From Hedera helix (taxonomy: Eukaryota > Streptophyta > Magnoliopsida > Apiales > Araliaceae): a stretch of DNA of 64,000 nt. The position numbers and the translations under genes are program-made. The notes under the pieces are model-generated. The model worked only from the letters and a program-made list of their open reading frames with translations, was not told where the DNA came from and ran no database searches. This document shows, in pieces, positions 45,124 to 57,499 of this stretch. The stretch covers positions 7,798,432 to 7,862,431 of the forward strand of contig OX359284.1 of NCBI GenBank assembly GCA_947179155.2, read 5' to 3'. Position 1 is the stretch's first letter; each line of letters begins with the position of its first letter.

Positions 45124-47704
45124 CCTTTTACACAAACATTATCATACTTTTACTTAACTTTAGGTATGTTACATTATGTCATTCATTGTTCTATTATACC
45201 TTAACACCCACCACATTGACCATTTTTTTTAATTTAGGGTTTATATAACATATCTCTATCATATCCCATCAAAATATAGCTTTCTAGACAACATTAAAAA
45301 CAAAATTGGGTACAGGGCACTGCGCCCTGATGAGCTCTGCTTGCTCCCCCAACCAACTCTTCTCAGTTAACTGCGCCCTGACGCTGTGTTTAGTACAAAA
45401 CATTGTGCCCCGACGTAGTTCGCAGAATCAAGAACATTTAATTTTTACAATCACTTTGATGATTTTTAACTTCTTTATCTTACATCCAATTAAGCTCAAA
45501 TTTGAACCATAGCTAAATCTTACTACATAGTATTTTACAAAAATACAGCTTGACTCATTCGGCTTCTTAAAATCATTGAAGCATTAGCCCGTAAAATAAT
45601 GTTTAAACATATTTTTACCCATTTTTGTCAACTAGTAATTTTTGGCCAGTCACTTCTAAAGTTAATTCCAACATTTGATTTAGCTTTCATAACATATATA
45701 AAACTTGTTTAAGCCTTTAAAAATAATCTAGATTTTCAAATGACGTTATTTATCCATAAAAATCATTTTAACTTAAAACGAAAGATTTCGATCACCCAAA
45801 ACATATTTTTATTCTAACTTTCATCAGTTGACTACAAAATCAATGTAGACGCATGTAATTACATAAAACTAAGTGATCAAACCTAATTTCACCACTTAAC
45901 TCTTAAAATTGCAAGAAATCACCTTTGGGTTAGACTTTCATCCACTTAAAATTTTTCATAAAACTTATTTCAAATTCTTAGACTCCACTTTTCATACACT
46001 CATTAAAGAATTCATTTTTAACCTTTGTAGACTTATGCTACACATACATGAATCTTTCATAATTCATTTACTTTTAAAATATGTTTATATGAACATATTA
46101 CTACCATAACTAGTTTTAACCTTCAAAATCATACTTTTTATACATTAAAGTATTTAACATGCTATATTATATGTAAATACACATCATGCTCAACCTTATA
46201 TCATAAGGTTTCACGATGAACTTCCATCCTATAACATATAACTTTCATAAATATACCTTTTAATCATAAATACATGCATAGACCAACATAAATCAAATTT
46301 TTAAGTTTAGAAAACTTTTAAACCTTATTGGATGATCCACTTATTTATATAGGAAGCTTCTTCATGATGAGACCTTCAATTTTAATCTTTGCTCTATGAT
46401 TATCCAACCATCTAAGCTTGCTTGATCTAGCTTTTCTCCTAAGCTTTCATGGCTTCTCTTCTTTCTCTCTCTATCTTAAGGTTTCAATTTCTAGCAACAA
46501 ATGAATTGCTCTCATGATTTGCTAGGTTTTATGAGACTTAACTCTTGTGTGGTTAATTAACATAACCATGGTTAACCCAACCAAGGACATTTTGGTCTTT
46601 TTTCATACTTTGTCAAGGACATTTTAGTCATTTCACCTCTTGGGACACAAAAGTCATTAATTCAATTATCAAAGGTACTTTGGTCATTTCCCCATTTGTC
46701 TAGACTTTCCCTTTTGGAAAGTTTCTATTTAAGGAAAGTTCCTATTTTGGCAACTTTCCACCTTAGGCAAGTTTCTACTTACCCCTTTATTGGTCCATTT
46801 CTACTCACATAGATTGTGTTTCTTTTTCTACTTTGATTAGTTCATATCCATTGATTTGGATTGAACTTTCTCTAGTTTAATTAACTAGATCAATTAACTA
46901 GACAATTTTCTTTCTAATCATGCCGTTTTACTTAATTTCATTTAATTTGCTTAGTTAGTTATTTAGCCATAGACCAACTAAACCACTTTCCTTAACTAGA
47001 ATTACGTTTCTAGTTCCTTACGAACCTTACCAGTTACACATTTCATCATTTCCAATTCTTGTCATTTTAATTAATAGAAACACTCATATTTTTCCTGAAA
47101 ACACTTTCTCGAAAAGCGAACCTTCGATAAAAATGAAAAACGCTCAAATCGTGTCTATTGATTCCCGCGTCCATCTTTTAAGAAAATAATTTTCTTTTAG
47201 AATTATATAACACATACTTTGTATCATACCATATCCTGATCGAATTTCCAAAATATATCCTTATTTACCATTTAATCTCATATTTCCCTTTTTACAACTT
47301 TTAGGTCATTACTTTCAATTGCTTAATACATATATGACAATTTGAATCATACACGCATTCTTCATTCCTTCTACTCATATTTGGAAGTATTATCTTCTAT
47401 ATTTATACGTCGTATAAATACTCAGTTCATTTTAATTAATTAATGTTTATTCATTAATTAATTTTAGATTTTTAAATCTTATAACCCTTACTATTCAGTT
47501 AATCCCTAATATACAGAGTAGGTTAAATGTTCTACCATTTCTGCACATTCTGCCATGCCTTACCTTGCTATTCTCTTCACCTAGTCTCTTAAGGCCAATT
47601 CATCAAGTTGGTTACTAACTTTCATAACCTAAGCTTAATTTACACATTCTTTCAATCATCTTATTTATTCTCTGAGTCTTAACTTTACATTCATTTCTTA
47701 GATT
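45124..47704 (-). repeat. 5' portion of the Tekay-like LTR split by the copia element
   Basis: Continuation of the minus-strand LTR begun at 20929. The block 47362-47704 matches 18943-19284 closely. The body matches, in reverse, the plus-strand LTR at 57500-60544 (e.g. CGAAAAGCGAACCTTCG near 47112 versus GTTCGCTTCTCGAGAAAGCG near 58147; the 'CTGCGCCCTGA' cluster near 45321-45380 versus 60283-60370). Non-coding and AT-rich; the short reading frames here are chance. It ends at about 47704, where another LTR family begins. Confidence 0.6.
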
Positions 47705-47981
47705 AAATATATATGTACTTGGGAGGTGAAGTTTGCTTGTTGGTTTAAGGTATAAAGTTGCTCAACAACTCCCTAACCACCCTAGTCATTCATGGAAGTC
47801 TTTCAAGTGACACTTCATGTTGTCATTCAAAGCTACAGTAAGCATAGATTAGCTAGAAAGTGTGCTTAATTAAGAATGTTAGTTAATTAGTAGCTTAATA
47901 AATGAGGCTACTAGCGTTCTATAAATCATAACCACCAATACTTGGGTTGTGTTGGTTCATTTGCATATTCTTCTAAGTTTC

Positions 47982-48024
<43 letters not shown>

Positions 48025-49090
48025 TGTAGAGAGAAAAGAGTAAGGAAGCTTGTGAGTTTGAGAGTTAAGACATCAAGGAGGCTCGCCATTTTAGTGTGGA
48101 TCAAAGAATAAGGGTGGAGTCTCTAGCTAGGTTCATCTCAAAAAGAAGGAGAGCATCTAGATCAAGGTTGAAAAGTTTCCTTTCTTTAAACTTTTGTCAT
48201 TTTAATGGATTACTGTTTATAATAAATGTTTTGTCATGTTTGATTGTGGGATAAATTATGTGAAGATGATCTATGGTGAGATCTGAAAATATAAGGTTGG
48301 AGCCTTGATGGAGTTTATATGTTTGAAAGTGATCTATTTGATCTAAGTATATTTATGTGAAGTTTTATGGTCAAGAACTTATTTTAAAGTATAAAGTGTA
48401 TTATATGATTTCAAAAACCTATTCTTAAACTCGATGATAGTATATCTAGATTATTTGTAAAGATCTATGGTCAAATATATATGATATGTGTATTAACACG
48501 GTTAGTGTGTGAAAAGATAAAAGAAAGTTGCATATGAACGTGTTTTAAGTGAAAACCCTAATTTAAATGTCTAAGTTGATGACATGTCTTTTGAAATGTA
48601 TAAGTTATTTAGGTGATTTTTGTATCTTATATGGTAGATCTACGAGTTACAAAGATAACCTAACTTGAACGATTGAAAAATATGTTAAAACGAAAGAGTT
48701 ATGATTTTTCTACCAAAAGATGTCAATTTTTCAAAATCCTAGTTGATTTAATGAGTTTGATCATAATTTTGGTGTCCAAAATATTTTTGAAAAGTTGACC
48801 GATTCATAAAATCTTCAAGAAAAATAAGTTAAAAGGATAACAAATTAAATTTGAAGTCATTTGGATGTGTATTAAATGTTTTATGGAAGATTGAATCAAA
48901 GTTGTAAAGTATGAAGAATTTTTTTTTTGCATTTTGTTAGTCAGCGCTGTAGTGTCGGATCTTAGTACAAATTCGGGCATTGCTGTGGGGGGTCAATTTT
49001 TTTTAATTTTTTTTTAATTAAACAGGTCGGGTCATGTTTTACAAGATGAGTCAGAACTTTTGAGTGTAAAATGAGTTAGAAAATGTATAA

Positions 49091-49131
<41 letters not shown>

Positions 49132-49135
49132 AAGT
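47705..49135 (+). repeat. LTR fragment of a second long-LTR family
   Basis: Homologous in reverse to the right part of 60545-63556: both have GTTGGTTCATTTG / TTGGTTGGTCATTTG, then a GAGAGA-rich 5' leader and GCTTGTGAGTTTGAGA / CTTGTGAGTTTGAGA, then GGTGGAGTC. It includes (TA)n at 47982-48004 and (GA)n at 48004-48024. It ends in a TTA tract at 49091-49130 next to the hairpin at 49140. Non-coding. Confidence 0.5.
49091..49130. repeat. (ATT)n microsatellite
   Basis: About 13 units immediately upstream of the GCCCGTGC hairpin. Confidence 0.9.
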
Positions 49136-49139
49136 TTGA

Positions 49140-49163
49140 TAGCCCGTGCAAAGCACGGGCTAG
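49140..49163 (+). other. Perfect hairpin ending CTAG, Helitron 3'-end-like
   Basis: TAGCCCGTGC AAA GCACGGGCTA: a 10-bp perfect stem with a 3-nt loop, overlapping CTAG and followed by T. Helitrons end with a short GC-rich hairpin and CTRR and insert before T. Here the hairpin is adjacent to CTAG rather than about 10 bp upstream, and I did not find a 5' TC end, so this is only a candidate. Confidence 0.35.
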
Positions 49164-50445
49164 TTTGAAAGTATTTATTTTAAAATTTTCTTTACAAATT
49201 TTTATATATAGTTATAGTATTTTTATAATATTTTTTTAATATTTTTATTTAATTTAACAAATTATAATTATCCTTATGCATTCATGGAATTTGAAAAAGA
49301 AATAGGCAAGACTATCTTATCAATGTTAAATTTTCGCACCTATCGATTAGACTATCTTGTGGCAGAAGAGAGGATCCAGTAGAAGAGAGGGTCCACAATT
49401 CAATTAATTCCTGTACAGACACAACATAAAATAATAATATATGAGAATTTGTGTTAGGGGTGATGATATAAGCTTTTATTTGATATTGACTTAAATCAAT
49501 GCTCAAGTATAGGCACCTAGTTGATCAGAATGTCTAAACTAATTCCAACAAATTAAAGAAAAAATAGCTGCTATATGAAGCTCCCACTTTACACAGTTGA
49601 GTACTGATTTCATCTTTATAAATCTCATTACAGTTATCTGTCTCCAAATAAAGCTCAAATGATCTATGGTCAACTTAATAAGCAAAGTTAAAATACCAAC
49701 ATCTCATGGTTTTGCTTGAACAATAGAAAGAAATGAAGCTACTCTGTCTCTAGGTAATGCTATATGGATTCAAAGTTCAAATGTTAAAAAATTTCAATAG
49801 GACAATAATTTTAAATCCTCAAAATTAAAGAAATTCATCTCTAAAATCAATATGAAATTTACAACCTTAAACTCAATGAAATAAAAAAGCAGGTAATCAA
49901 AGTTGGAAAAAGACAAAGTTATCTTCAATATTAATATCTGTTATAATTTTAAGAAAGAAGAAATCCAGTTATTCTACTCAAGAGATTACCAAACTGCTAC
50001 AATTATGCTAGACAACTCCTCGACATCTAGAGCTCCTAGGTATATCAAGATATTTTTCGTAACTAAGAGCTTAAGATTTCATGAAAGAATAAGAAAATTG
50101 AAGTAATGTTATGTCCTACAATGTACTAAAGAAGATGCATAAAGGAAAGATTATGAGTTCAAATTAAACCTGGATTCTCAAAGAAGGCACTGTCCCATGC
50201 CAAACTTTTATGCAAATTGCACTTGTTAGTTTTTCTTAAACTTTCTGGTTCAGATGTTTCTAGTAGTCGAGGCAATTGTTCCTTGTGCCCATTACTTAGG
50301 GGAATTTTATCTACTTCATTGGCACCCAGATCTCCTGTTAATTCAAAAGTTTTGGGCTTAACTTTAGTTTTTATAGACCATTTTTACCTCTTGATTAGAT
50401 GTCAGCTTTGCAATTATGATGACACTAAAAGTGAGACTGGGATGC
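49164..50445. other. Unassigned AT-rich region between the hairpin and the Athila-like element
   Basis: No domain or known repeat recognised. A plus-strand open stretch at 50217-50480 and another at 49903-50106 show no protein-like motifs, and the first runs into the LTR, so I do not call genes. Confidence 0.5.
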
Positions 50446-52072
50446 TGTTGCAAGCAACCAAAAATAAAATATTACTTTGAAAAATATTAATATAGTAGTG
50501 AAAGTAAGAGTCGAACCCACATAGAGTGAATTATTTTAATAAATTCTAATGTTTTCAAAAATAACTAATAAAATGGGGGATTTTAAAATTATTAATTAAC
50601 TAATTAAAATTCAAACAAATAAAACTAAATAATAATAAATATGAGAAAAATCAATTAAAACAAACTTCAGTTCCTTAGTTTAGTATCCCCTTCTTTTAAT
50701 CAACAAATTAATCAAGTTATTATTATCTTTTCCTTCAATTGAAATTAATAATCCTAGATAACCGACAATCGCTAAGCTACCCGAAATCCTCCTTAAATTA
50801 TAAATTTAATGCAGCAACCGCTCATAAAAGACCCTAACTATCATACAGCCTAGAACTATCAGTCTAGATTTAATATAACAGTTGCATTAAAAATTAGAGA
50901 ATTAGATTATTCCAAGCAACAATCTCAACAACGCAGACCATTTAACTTGCTATCTTGATAACCATAATAATATTCAAAAGTTTGACCACAATTAAATATT
51001 ATTAACTGCTACTTATGATCAGATAAAATATTGTTTGCTTAATATCAAATCTTAATCTAGCATATGACAAAAACTTAATTAATTCAACTGGCCAAATCAA
51101 ATTAATCAAATAAATGTCATCTAATCAATTAAAACAGATCATCAAGAATAAATCTCATACATGAAGGAATTTATAATAAAACTCAATTAGAACATTATTT
51201 AAAAATAAGGTTCAACATCCCTTTGGAACTGAAAATAAAAACTTAGCTTGACATCCTTCAAAATAATCTCCACAAGTTGAAAAGCTCTCTCCAAGAAATT
51301 AGGAGAAAGAACTCCCAAAAACTTATATTGAATAATGAGAGGTTGACCCTCTATTTATAGGTCTCTAACTTGTCAAAACCCTAATAGGATTTACAATTAA
51401 TAATAAAGGAAAATTAAAATAATTATTATCCTAACTCTAGTTGGAATTAAAATCCAATTTGGAATCAAAAAGTAGCAAAAATCCCGAAAAAATCCCGTTT
51501 CTAGCAATTTTGGGCAAGCCAAACAAGCCTCAGTTGACCCGGTCAATACGGAAGCCGCGTGTTGTGACATAAGCATGCTGCCGCGCATTGCGCGGAATAT
51601 ATTTTTTTTCAACTGCCGCTTGGCCAAACGACGTCGTTTTTGTTATGTGCTCGTTTCCTCGCACGCAATGAGCGAACTACTTTCCATTAAATCTCCAAAC
51701 GGCGTCGTTCTAATCCTGCACTGTGAAGTCTTCCGCGCATGACGCGGACGTCTGTGTTCCGATTAATTACCATTATGCCATTAGCTTATTAATAAATTCC
51801 TACAAAATAAAATAAAATAGATAAAAATAATATAAAAATAATAAAAATAATAAAAACACATAATAATAAATAAAACACCTAAAATACTAAAAATAAATAA
51901 AAACACATAAATAAATAAAAATATAAAAATACTATAAAATTACCTAAATTAACTAAAATCCTATAAAACCTATTAAAACCAAAATAAGCTAAATAATTAA
52001 ACATTTAAGCACACAATAAATATAAAAATTAAGTATTAGGGAATAAAAATTTCGTATAATTTAGCCCTATCA
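50446..52072 (-). repeat. 3' LTR of the Athila-like element
   Basis: On the minus strand it starts TGATAGGGCTAAATTATACG (52072 leftward) and ends GCTTGCAACA (50446). Length is 1627 bp. It contains the palindrome cassette at 51581-51747 and an A-rich stretch at 51800-52000. A GAGTCGAACCCAC motif near 50508 recalls a tRNA T-loop but is not a tRNA gene. Confidence 0.8.
51581..51747. repeat. Alternating palindrome cassette, Athila-like 3' LTR copy
   Basis: CCGCGCATTGCGCGG (51581-51595), CAAACGACGTCGTTTTT (51625-51641), GCACGCAATGAGCGA (51661-51675), CCAAACGGCGTCGTTC (about 51695-51710), CCGCGCATGACGCGG (51733-51747). Spacing is about 35-44 bp. Same order as 25783-25944. Confidence 0.75.
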
Positions 52073-52085
52073 AATACCCCAACAC
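52073..52085 (-). other. Polypurine tract of the Athila-like element
   Basis: The minus strand reads GTGTTGGGGTATT just before the LTR start TGATAGGG, as in Athila relatives. Confidence 0.65.
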
Positions 52086-53490
52086 TTAGCTTTTGCTCGT
52101 CCTCGGGCAAAACCAAAAAAAAAATAAAATAAAATAAAATAAAATAAATCTAACTAGCCCAACAGACTAAAGCAACTCAACTAACTCGACTATTTACATG
52201 AGCAATAAATTAATATGAACTTCACATCAACCTCAAAGATTATAATCAACAACTCTTAGAAAATTTCAAAGTAATATATCATCCAAAATTTTAACTTAAT
52301 TATTAATTTCACTTTATTCTCAATCCTTCGTGTGTGTGTGAAAATCTATATATATCAAACTAATAAAAATTTAGATCAATTCATCTAATCAAATACATCA
52401 CAAAATATATTAAAATTCTATACATTTATTTTCACATCACTTTCCATTTAATATAGATAAATACAACCTAGAAAATCAAAAGGTTTTATATTTTAACCAC
52501 ACAAGGATTTAACTTTAATCACATACCTTCCCAAGTATTATTAAAATCCACTAGTAAGACTTTTTTTCTTTTTTTTTCCTCATTCATTTTATCCATCATT
52601 TCATTTTATTATTTTTTTCACGGTGAGTGCATTTTATGCTCCATCTCACCAGCGAGTGCGTTTTACGCTCCATCTCGCTGCATGTGTTTATGAGTGGGTG
52701 CGTTTTACGCTCCATCTCAACCCACCACATGACAATTGTTTCACTTCTTTTTTCGGGTAAGGTCAATCTAATAATCCCAGAAAAATTACCTTAATCATTT
52801 CTCCACATTATATTTACCTTATATTTGCTTCAAGTAATGTTCAAATAAGATATATAATTAAAAACATATCTTATAAGCATTTAACCAAATAAATTTTCTC
52901 CAAATTAAAATTACTTCAAACATATGGATATGTGCACATAAAATAAAAGATTTTAAATAAAGTACTGACCAACAAAAATGTCAAAATTCAGATTACTCAA
53001 AATTTATCAATTTTTCAAGAGTTATTAAATAAAAATCAAAATTTTATCATCGGTTAACAATTAAAATTCAAATCAAAATATTGCTCAACTGACTCAATCC
53101 TAAAAAAAAAAATTATCCTATTTTCGTAGGCAACACGGTTATACTTAGCGTGTGTAACAAGCCTTTAAACCCCAAGTAGACGAGTTTTGTCTCGTGAGGG
53201 TTTGCAGTGAATATACCCACAAAATTTTAAAATTTCAAAATTTTTAACCTAAATAATAAAAAAAATATTTTTTTTCTTTTTCTTTTTAAACCTAAATAAA
53301 ATAACCTAAAATCCCTTCCCCGCACTTAAAACTTACATTGTCCCCAATTTAAAGTAAAAATGCAAAGATAAAGGCACAAATAACAAAAATAAAATACAAA
53401 AATAAAAAGAAAGAAAAGTCCACTTCCTTTGGGTTACCTCCCAAGCAGCGCCTTTATTTATTGTCATTGGCTCGACAACAGGCCAAACCA
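52086..53490 (-). other. Non-coding interior of the Athila-like element
   Basis: AT-rich, with no pol motifs. At 52624-52720 are three copies of a GAGTGCGTTTTACGCTCCAT-CTC repeat about 36-46 bp apart, each containing a short palindrome (GCGTTTTACGC). Confidence 0.6.
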
Positions 53491-54468
53491 CTACGTCACT
53501 CCAATTTCATGTATGTTGCGTACTCCATCCATCACAACATTCCTCATAGGTAGATTACATCTCGTCTTTGCATGATATGATTGTTCCGGAATGAAATCCT
53601 GCAAAATAAAAGGTAAAAATTTATTTTGAGTAACAGGTAATGGAATGAAAAGTTCTGCAAATTTATTTAAAATCAATGGCAAAGAATTTAATGAATCTGT
53701 AGCCCTCTTCAAATCTTGTTTCGGCTCAATTTCTTCTTCTTCTTTTGTCAATCCCAATCTATGAGTAATGGCCTCTTCCAGATTTTCTTTTTCATTGTCT
53801 GTCGTTTTTGGAGTTCCCTCATCTTTACCACTGCTCAACACAATTTCATTGTCATCCTCCTCGTAATCCACCATTGTGTGAGATGGTAATTCTTCAACAC
53901 TTTGCACCTCCAATTGACTGACCGCAACTTTCAGTTGTTCCACTTGAATACTTATACGTTGAAAATTCACATTTATTTCCTATTGAAATTGCAAAGCATC
54001 AGTCATAAAATATTTAAACATATCTTCTAAAGACAAATTAAAGTTAGAAGATTGGTCCTGTTCTTGATCGTTGGGATATGCCTGATTGAACTGTTGGTAA
54101 TCTGACCAATGTTGACTTGCAGGTTGGTGCACTTGTGGATTCCCATAGCTGAAATTTGGACGATCCTACCATTCTGAGTAGTACGTGTTTGAATAGGGAT
54201 CATAGTTTCCGTGCGGTCCAAGGAAACCATCTGCATCATTTACTTGTCCATAGGACTCTTCTCGAATCATTGGACACAACTCCGTTGGATGTCCTACTAT
54301 GGAACAAATCTTACAAGTCTTCATTGGTTGTCCTCTACCTGCAGCCCAGGCATAGATAACAGAAGTTAGTTCATCAACTTGTTGTTGAAGAGAAGAAATT
54401 TTTACCGCATTAAAATAATCATCGTTTTGGTTCCAAGCCATGATTTTCTCCTTCACCTGTACACTCAA
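53491..54468 (-). pseudogene. Athila-like gag C-terminal remnant
   Basis: On the minus strand from 54468: a helical segment (ISSLQQQVDELTSVIYAWAA), then a CCHC zinc knuckle CKICSIVGHPTELC (C-x2-C-x4-H-x4-C) and an Asn/Tyr-rich tail (GNYDPYSNTYYSEW). The frame breaks near 54166. Further down is a typical gag-like helix (SLEDMFKYFMTDALQFQ), a stop, then RISIQVEQLKVAVSQLE and an acidic stretch ending near 53491. The N-terminal half of gag is missing. Gag packages the element's RNA; this copy cannot make a complete protein. Confidence 0.7.
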
Positions 54469-54556
54469 TTAAACTATGAAAAACAAAAATAAAATAAATA
54501 AATAAACTAGAAAATAAACTACAAAGAAAACAAAGAATAAATTAAAGCAACACACT

Positions 54557-54573
54557 CCCCGGCAACGGCGCCA
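54557..54573 (-). other. Primer binding site (tRNA-Asp) of the Athila-like element
   Basis: The minus strand reads TGGCGCCGTTGCCGGGG, the well-known Athila-type PBS, 13 bp from the LTR end at 54587. Confidence 0.9.
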
Positions 54574-54586
54574 AAATTTGGTGTAC

Positions 54587-56070
54587 TGTCGCAAGCAACC
54601 AAAAATAAAATCTTACTTTGAAAAATATTAATGTAGTAGTGAAAGTAAGAGTCGAACCCACAGAGAGTGAATTATTTTAATAAATTCTAATGTTTTCAAA
54701 AATAACTAATTAAACGGGGGATTTTAAAATTATTAATTAAGTAATTTAAATTCAAACAAATAAAACTAAATAATAATAAAGATGAGAAAAGTCAATTAAA
54801 ACAAACTTCAGTTCCTTAGTTTAGTATCCCCTTCTTTTAATCAACAAATTAATCAAGTTATTATTATCTTTTTCTTCAATTGAAATTAATAATCTTAGAT
54901 AACCGACAATCGTCAAGCTACCTGAAATCCTCCTTAAATTATAAATCTAATGCAGCAATCGCTCACAAAAAACCCTAATAATCATACTGCCTAGAACTAT
55001 CAGTCTAGATTTAATATAACAGTTGCATTAAAAATTAGAGAATTAGATTATTCCAAGCAACAATCTCAACATCGCGGACCATTTAACTTGCTATCTTGAT
55101 AACCATAATAATATTGAAAAGTTTGACCACAATTAAATATTATTAACTGCTACTTATGATCAGATAAAATATCGTTTGCTTAATATCAAATCTTAATCTA
55201 GCATATGACAAAAACTTAATTAATTCAACTGGCCAAATCAAATTAATCAAATAAATGTCATCTAATCAATTAAAACAGATCATCAAGAATAAAACTCATG
55301 TATGAAGGAATATATAATAAAACTCAATTAGAACATTAATTAAAAATAAGGTTCAACATCCCTTTGAAACTGAAAATAAAAACTTAGCTTGACATCCTTC
55401 AAAATAATCTTCACTAGTTGAAAAGCTCTCTCCAAGAAATTAGGAGAAAGAACTCCCAAAAACTTATATTGAATAATGAATGATTGACCCTCTATTTATA
55501 GGCTTCTAACTTCTCCAAACCCTAATAGGATTTACAATTAATAATAAAAGAAAATTAAAATAATTATTATCCTAACTCTAGTTGGAATTAAAATCCAATT
55601 TAGAATCAAAAAGTATCAAAAATCCCGAAAAAATCCCGTTTCTAGCAATTCTGTGCAAGCCAAACAAGCCTCAGTTGACCCGGTCAACATGGAAGCCGCG
55701 TGTTGTGACATCAGCATGCCGCCGCGCATTGCGCGGAATATATTTTTTTCAACTGCCGCTTGGCCAAACGACGTCGCTTTTGTTATGTGCCCGTTTCCTC
55801 GCGCGCAATGCGCGAACTGCTTTCCATTAAATCTCCAAACAGCGTTGTTCTGATCCTGCACTGTGAAGTCTTCCGCGCATGGCGCGGACGTCTGTGTTCT
55901 GGTTAATTACCATTATGCCCCTCCGCGTCTTTTCTTGCTTAATTACCATAATGCCATTAGCTTATTAATAAATTCCTACAAAATAAAATAAAATAGATAA
56001 AAGTAATATAAAAATATTAAAAATAATAAAAACACATAATAATAAATAAAACACCTAAAATACTAAAAAC
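54587..56070 (-). repeat. 5' LTR of the Athila-like element, truncated
   Basis: Matches 50446-51900 in order and sequence. It includes a ~47-bp insertion-like duplication near 55905-55955 (AATTACCATTATGCCCCT..AATTACCATAATGCC). Alignment ends near 56068, about 180 bp short of full length, at ATATATATAC and the (TA)n tract. Confidence 0.75.
55722..55887. repeat. Alternating palindrome cassette, Athila-like 5' LTR copy
   Basis: CCGCGCATTGCGCGG (55722-55736), CAAACGACGTCGCTTTT (about 55766), GCGCGCAATGCGCG (55801-55814), CAAACAGCGTTGTTC (about 55836), CCGCGCATGGCGCGG (55873-55887). The third motif is a better palindrome here than in the other LTR. Substitutions relative to the other copy fall both in and between motifs. 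Confidence 0.75.
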
Positions 56071-56097
56071 ATATATATACATTTATTTTCTTTTATG

Positions 56098-56181
<84 letters not shown>

Positions 56182-57047
56182 ATACCTTTCTTTAATTGGG
56201 CTCCACTTTAGACTTTGTATTTAATTCTATTTGGGCTTCTCTTTTAATTTGTTTGGGCTTGATAATTAATTCAAGTTGGGCTGCAAGTTGATTTATTTAA
56301 GTTACCCACACTTGAATTCATTTAATATTTCATACAAGACTTGAATTCATAACAAATATTGGGCTAGTATTAACTTCACTTAGACTCATCATTTAATCTT
56401 TATGGACTAACATATAATCTAATTAGACTTGCATTTTATAAATTACTTGGGCTACATGATTGAGTTAGATTATAAAACACATTTTCAATTACAAACATGT
56501 TGGGCTTGTTCAATTAAAACCCTTGGGCTTATTAATTCAATTCACTACATGACTTGTCATATTACCTTCTTGGACTTCCCTTAATTAATATTTAGGCTAG
56601 TCCATTAGTCATTTATCTTATTACTTGAACACTTCATTATTATAACACTTAGGTTTTATTAAATTCTCACTCTTGAATATACACATATACCCACACACAC
56701 ACATATATACTAACACTTGTGCACCTCATGGGTTCTAGTTTAGTCTCCACAATTAATTTATTTATTTTCTCTCTCTTCATTACTCAAACAAGTAAATCAC
56801 TTTGTGATTATTAATCTTCTTTTTTTATTCATGGCCAACATTCAAACTTTGTAATCTTATCACATAAGCTTCTCTTGCATTTCTTTTCCTTCTTAATTTT
56901 GAATTAATTTGAATTATTTAAATTAATTACCTTACCAATTCTCATCACATACACCTACACATACATAACATAACATCACACATTATATTTTCTTATAAAG
57001 ATAAATAATATAAAAAAAATAGGTTCGTAATTTTCTCGGTTATTACA
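56071..57047 (+). repeat. AT-rich LTR-like fragment with (TA)n
   Basis: The (TA)n tract is 56101-56178. The rest has many GGGCTT/TTGGGC motifs (TTTGGGCTTCTC, TTTGGGCTTGAT, AGTTGGGCTGCAAG) and ends CTCGGTTATTACA at 57047, like the terminus of a Tekay-type LTR in plus orientation. The start is not identified. Non-coding. Confidence 0.45.
56101..56178. repeat. (TA)n microsatellite
   Basis: 39 TA units, the longest dinucleotide run in the window. Confidence 0.97.
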
Positions 57048-57411
57048 GTTGTATAATTCTTAGTAAACTCGATTTTTGTAGCCTTACGCATCCTTAATGA
57101 ATCATCCCTACTCTCAAAATAAAAGAGAGGACAAGGAGACTTTTGTTCTGTTAAAATCCCGTGTCTTTACTTACTACTTTACTTTCTAGACTTGTTTTCA
57201 AGCACATTACAATTCTGTAGTTTTACTCTACGCTTCTACTAAATTTAGAATCAAGAATTTTCCTTAATCTGTGAAAGGGTTTTCTAACTTATTTTGTTGT
57301 ACATAAATCAATTAATTAACTTGCTTAACAATTTGGTAACAACTTTAAAAAGATATTTTTAAATAATCTATTCAACTCCCTTCCAGATCTCTTTGTACTT
57401 TTCAGAGCTAA
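57048..57411 (+). repeat. Probable copia LTR end fragment
   Basis: The end AATCTATTCAACTCCCTTCC, then CTTTTCAGAGCTAACA, resembles the 3' end of SIRE/Maximus-type copia LTRs. No PBS follows (GTTTCTTAGG), so it is a fragment. The start is unclear. Confidence 0.4.
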
Positions 57412-57499
57412 CAAAGTTTCTTAGGTTATATATATATAGGGAACGATCCATAGCATGTATTTGCTATGGATTCATATACGACATACACCATCTATACTA

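Larger units (their letters stand above)
50446..56070 (-). mobile_element. Short Athila-like Ty3/gypsy element without pol
   Basis: Two LTRs (50446-52072 and 54587-about 56070) in direct orientation, PBS 54557-54573 of the tRNA-Asp type used by Athila relatives, PPT 52073-52085, and only about 2.5 kb of interior with a gag remnant (53491-54468). Protease, RT, RNase H and integrase are absent. The LTRs look over 90 percent alike by eye. The right LTR ends early at a (TA)n tract, so the outer target duplication cannot be read. Confidence 0.8.

Noticed and set aside
50505..50525. tRNA T-loop-like GAGTCGAACCC (also near 54648)
   Set aside because: No acceptor stem or anticodon arm around it; it is part of both Athila-like LTRs.
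51397..51627. Open frame also present at 55616-55861
   Set aside because: Explained by the paired Athila-like LTRs; no domain and the sequences differ by indels.
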